The notes below the pieces were generated by a model, which made no database searches, had not been told where the DNA came from, and was given only the letters and a program-made list of their open reading frames with translations. From NCBI RefSeq assembly GCF_018381315.1, contig NZ_JAGZSD010000028.1:1-34292 (forward strand): a stretch of 34,292 bases of DNA, read 5' to 3'. Source of the stretch: Anaerostipes sp. GTDB taxonomy: Bacteria; Bacillota; Clostridia; Lachnospirales; Lachnospiraceae. A program made the position numbers and the translations under genes. Shown here piece after piece: positions 32,039 through 34,292 of the stretch (within the stretch, counting starts at the first letter, position 1; the number at the start of each line of letters is the position of its first letter).

Positions 32039-32782
32039 TTAAGAAAATTTAATTTTCATACTCTGAAGTTTTAATATCATCTTTTCTGCATTTTTCTCAG
32101 CGTCCTGCAGTGATGTGATGAGTTTATCACACACTGCAATGATATCATCATCTGTTTTCGGCGTATCTAAAACTCCTTTAATATCACTCTGCGGGTCCTT
32201 GGACAATTGGTGCAGCAAACGCAGAATGGACTCTAAAGAATAATTGGCACACCGAAGGGAGCGGATGATCTTTAGACGCTGTATATCCTGATCAGTGTAC
32301 ACCCGGTATCCGTTTTCTCTGCGTTTTACAGTCAGCAGACCGTTCATCTCCCAGTTCCGCAGGGCGTCCATAGATATGCCGAGATATTGGGAGACCTCTT
32401 TTCGTTTTAGAAAATGGGTGTTTTGTTTCTTTCCGCCGGATAAAATCTGTTTTACTATTTCGATCGCTTCCTCAGCATTTGCCTGTTCCTGTCTGATTTG
32501 ATTCAAATATTCCTCTGTAAGCAGCAAAGCTGTGTCAAAATCGCCTGCAGCAGATACTTTAACCATCTGTACAATTTTTTTTCTTAAGCCGTTCTGCAGA
32601 ACTTCAATTTGAAAAGCAAGCCGAGCAAGCTGGAATTGTTCAATGTGAACGTCCGTAAAAATACGGTAGCCATTGGACTGCCGCTCTGGTTTGGGTATCA
32701 TACCCCATTGTTCATAAAGCCGTACTGTGTTTGGGTGTATCCCGATAATTGCTGCGATTTCTGAAGTCTTGTAAGTATTCAT
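32039..32782 (-). CDS. MerR-family regulator with two tandem HTH domains
   Basis: A 247-residue regulator. Residues 3-55 form one MerR helix-turn-helix (YKTSEIAAIIGIHPNTVRLYEQWG then NGYRIF), and residues 123-192 form a second one (LKRKEVSQYLGISMDALRNWEMNG then NGYRVYT) with its own wing. Between them is a helical linker. The C terminus (about 205-247) is a coiled coil. MerR proteins usually carry one HTH and act as dimers on long-spacer promoters, so this chain may act as a pseudo-dimer. ATG 32782 follows GGAGGCAG. It lies upstream of the exporter genes in the same direction. Confidence 0.88.
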   Translation of the reverse strand: MNTYKTSEIAAIIGIHPNTVRLYEQWGMIPKPERQSNGYRIFTDVHIEQFQLARLAFQIEVLQNGLRKKIVQMVKVSAAGDFDTALLLTEEYLNQIRQEQANAEEAIEIVKQILSGGKKQNTHFLKRKEVSQYLGISMDALRNWEMNGLLTVKRRENGYRVYTDQDIQRLKIIRSLRCANYSLESILRLLHQLSKDPQSDIKGVLDTPKTDDDIIAVCDKLITSLQDAEKNAEKMILKLQSMKIKFS

Positions 32783-32807
32783 TTATGACTGCCTCCGTTT
32801 CTGAATT

Positions 32808-32816
32808 ATTTTAACA
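32808..32816 (-). promoter_or_regulatory. Extended -10 promoter of the MerR gene
   Basis: On the minus strand TGTTAAAAT (32808-32816) is an extended -10, about 26 bases before the MerR ATG. No clear -35 is seen. Confidence 0.4.
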
Positions 32817-32899
32817 CAGACAGGAAGTCTGGTGCTATAGTGGAGGGCAGAATTGGGAGCTTCTCTGTATTTAGAACAGAACAACTGGATAAATGAAAG

Positions 32900-32934
32900 A
32901 AAAGACATTGGAACAAACAAGTCCAATGTCTTTT
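32900..32934. terminator. Intrinsic terminator after the glycosyltransferase gene
   Basis: AAAAGACATTGGA (32900-32912) pairs with TCCAATGTCTTTT (32922-32934), 13 bp without mismatch and a 9-base loop. It lies just beyond the stop of the minus-strand glycosyltransferase, and has T-rich flanks on both sides. Confidence 0.85.
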
Positions 32935-32937
32935 TTC

Positions 32938-33954
32938 TTAGTTAAATCCAATAAATTTCCGTGCGGCTTTGTAGGCTGCGATGACAACTTTTCTTCCTCC
33001 GTAGCCCGGAAGGTTTACAGCATTGCCAATCAGGGAACTCCGAATCTGGCGGTAGAGCTTTTGGTTTTTGGATTTCAGATATTTCCAGAGATCTTTTTTC
33101 ATCTGAATATGTTCCGGAGTACCGGACTTGATAGCGATGACAGAGGATACGGTCATAATAATACTCAGATAATGCTTCATATAGCGGTACAATGGTTTGT
33201 TGACCAATTCAAAGCTGCTCATATAGTCAATCATAGCCTTTGTGACAAAAAACTGCTGGTCAATCCGTTTGATCATATTGACTTCGTTTACGGACTGATC
33301 GTCTCTGCCGATAAAGTAGCGGTAGAAATTTACATCCAGATAATAAATGGTCTTTACATAAGGAAGCGGCTTGAAAACATACAGATTATCCACATAAAAA
33401 GTATGTTCCGGCAGACACAGGCGGCACTCGTGCAAAAGAGAAGTACGGTAGATGACAGAGTGCATAAGAATGTACTGGCTTAAAGGAAAGCGCTTCACAT
33501 CATCCCATGTAAATTGCTGCTCAACCGGAATCGTATGGCGGTAGTGGATGACTGTTTTTCTTTTTACACCCTGCTTTTCATAAACATAGTTGGACATAAA
33601 CATGTCTATAATAGTTCCCTGCCGGTAAAATGATTCCAAGGTCTTGAGAATTTCCTCATAGGCATGCTCATTTACCCAGTCATCACTGTCCACGACTTTA
33701 AAATAAAGTCCTTTGGCATGGGCAATGCCGGTATTTACAGCACCTCCGTGGCCTTTGTTTTTCTGGTGGATTGCCCGGCAGATGCTGGGATATTTGTTTT
33801 CATATTCATCGGCAATCATGCCGGTATTGTCAGTGGAACCATCGTCAATGATCAGGATCTCGACCTTGTCTCCGCCAATCAGCAAAGTATCAATGCAGTG
33901 TCTCATATATTCCTGAGAATTGTAACACGGTACGGCAAATGTTAATAATTTCAT
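32938..33954 (-). CDS. Family 2 glycosyltransferase
   Basis: A 338-residue GT-A fold transferase using nucleotide sugars. The fold starts with TFAVPCYNSQEYMRHCIDTLL, then ILIIDDGSTDNT, and the metal-binding DSDD is at 89-92. The C-terminal half carries several aromatic and Arg residues and a helix at its end. Such proteins act in teichoic acid, capsule or exopolysaccharide synthesis; the acceptor is unknown and no other glycan gene is near. Start ATG 33954 follows AGGAGG; the in-frame ATG at 33996 has no ribosome binding site. A perfect TATAAT lies 32 bases upstream. No partner enzymes are in the window. Confidence 0.9.
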   Translation of the reverse strand: MKLLTFAVPCYNSQEYMRHCIDTLLIGGDKVEILIIDDGSTDNTGMIADEYENKYPSICRAIHQKNKGHGGAVNTGIAHAKGLYFKVVDSDDWVNEHAYEEILKTLESFYRQGTIIDMFMSNYVYEKQGVKRKTVIHYRHTIPVEQQFTWDDVKRFPLSQYILMHSVIYRTSLLHECRLCLPEHTFYVDNLYVFKPLPYVKTIYYLDVNFYRYFIGRDDQSVNEVNMIKRIDQQFFVTKAMIDYMSSFELVNKPLYRYMKHYLSIIMTVSSVIAIKSGTPEHIQMKKDLWKYLKSKNQKLYRQIRSSLIGNAVNLPGYGGRKVVIAAYKAARKFIGFN

Positions 33955-33985
33955 TTTGTAACCTCCTAAAAATGGTACTCTGTCT

Positions 33986-33991
33986 ATTATA
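33986..33991 (-). promoter_or_regulatory. Likely -10 of the glycosyltransferase gene
   Basis: TATAAT on the minus strand, 31 bases before the ATG. The region 16-18 bases further upstream (TAGCAT) is a poor -35, so this is tentative. Confidence 0.35.
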
Positions 33992-34016
33992 AACAAACTT
34001 CGGCAAAAATGCTATG

Positions 34017-34188
34017 AGTTTTTCTCCACTATCTCCAGTCGGCTCTGGAAAGGCCTCCTTCCGACAGTGAAGAAAAACTTATCGCTGAAAGGCGCCTTCT
34101 GTTATATGACTGCCCTTCTCCAGCAGACATTATGTCCATTTTGACCAGTTCGGAGGCCTTGCATTCGAAGGGATGTTAGTTTTTCTTC
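34017..34188. repeat. Inverted-repeat cluster in gene-free DNA
   Basis: AGTTTTTCTCCACT (34017-34030) pairs with AGTGAAGAAAAACT (34066-34079) with one mismatch; GTCGG (34038-34042) and CCGAC (34061-34065) pair inside it. GAAGAAAAACT (34069-34079) also pairs exactly with AGTTTTTCTTC (34178-34188), and AAGGCCTCC (34050-34058) with GGAGGCCTT (34152-34160). The palindrome AAGGCGCCTT lies at 34089-34098. No credible gene is seen. Confidence 0.6.
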
Positions 34189-34292
34189 TTGAGGCAAAGA
34201 TTCGGAGGCGGTGCGCAAAGCGCAGTGAGGCTGTTTGAACGAAGTGAGTTCCGAACGGGCCGCCGGAGAAGCTTTGCTGAAAGTTAGAAAAT
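34189..34292. other. Gene-free, GC-richer, hairpin-rich right edge
   Basis: Contains TGCGCAAAGCGCA (34212-34224), TTCGGA (34201-34206) opposite TCCGAA (34250-34255), GAAC/GTTC around GAAGTGA (34237-34251) and GGCGG (34207-34211) opposite CCGCC (34260-34264). I see no coding region. The function is unknown, and the element may continue beyond the window. Confidence 0.4.

Noticed and set aside
32893..33483. 196-codon plus-strand frame opposite the glycosyltransferase
   Set aside because: It begins in the terminator hairpin and runs antisense to the glycosyltransferase; no domain is seen.
1..34292. CRISPR array, insertion sequence, phage or tRNA genes
   Set aside because: I looked for regularly spaced repeats, transposase or integrase motifs, and cloverleaf-like sequences ending in CCA, and found none.

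Overview
The window reads as a chromosomal segment of a spore-forming, low-to-moderate GC Firmicute, most likely of the Lachnospiraceae (Clostridia). The reasons are the sporulation genes gpr and spoIIP, strong Shine-Dalgarno sites, AT-rich intergenic DNA, a Clostridia-type PF06541 membrane protein, and the gene order comEA-comEC-holA-rpsT-gpr-spoIIP-lepA-hemW, which recalls the Bacillus subtilis chromosome. The genus cannot be fixed from the sequence alone. I see no tRNA, rRNA, CRISPR array, transposase or phage gene.

Region 1 (1-13.7 kb) is dominated by arginine biosynthesis. argH (minus) is followed at a TAA|ATG junction by a large doubly anchored lipoprotein. After an unrelated block (a PF06541 membrane protein, then an ankyrin-topB-SanA-like operon), argG (minus) and argCJBD (plus) diverge from a 283-bp region with near-consensus ArgR boxes and two good sigma-A promoters. 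The genes make N-acetylglutamate with recycling of the acetyl group (ArgJ), carry it to ornithine (ArgB, ArgC, ArgD, ArgJ), and convert citrulline to arginine (ArgG, ArgH). Ornithine carbamoyltransferase (argF) and the regulator ArgR are not in the window.

Region 2 (13.7-22.3 kb) starts with a small YdcZ-type membrane protein whose ribosome binding site lies in the 3' arm of the argD terminator. It continues as a probable eight-gene operon: comEA (lipoprotein form), a two-component system, a GerMN lipoprotein, comEC, a MobA-like nucleotidyltransferase, a LysR regulator and holA. It ends at a bidirectional terminator facing rpsT. Relative to B. subtilis, the two-component system plus GerMN gene stands where comEB would be, and the MobA-LysR pair is inserted between comEC and holA.

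Region 3 (22.3-29.1 kb) holds rpsT (TTG start, leader hairpin), divergent gpr with a forespore-type promoter, spoIIP, a secreted lysine-rich beta-helix protein with its own promoter and terminator, lepA and hemW.

Region 4 (29.1-34.3 kb) is accessory. It has a signal-less subtilisin-like protease convergent with hemW, a GNAT acetyltransferase, an ABC-2 exporter preceded by a tandem-HTH MerR regulator with a MerR-style promoter, and a family 2 glycosyltransferase. The last 0.3 kb is gene-free and rich in inverted repeats.

The most interesting items are the MerR palindrome-promoter, the terminator/ribosome-binding-site overlap after argD, the signalling genes inside the com operon, the arg control region and the repeat-rich right end. 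All functions are read from motifs and context; no database search was run.
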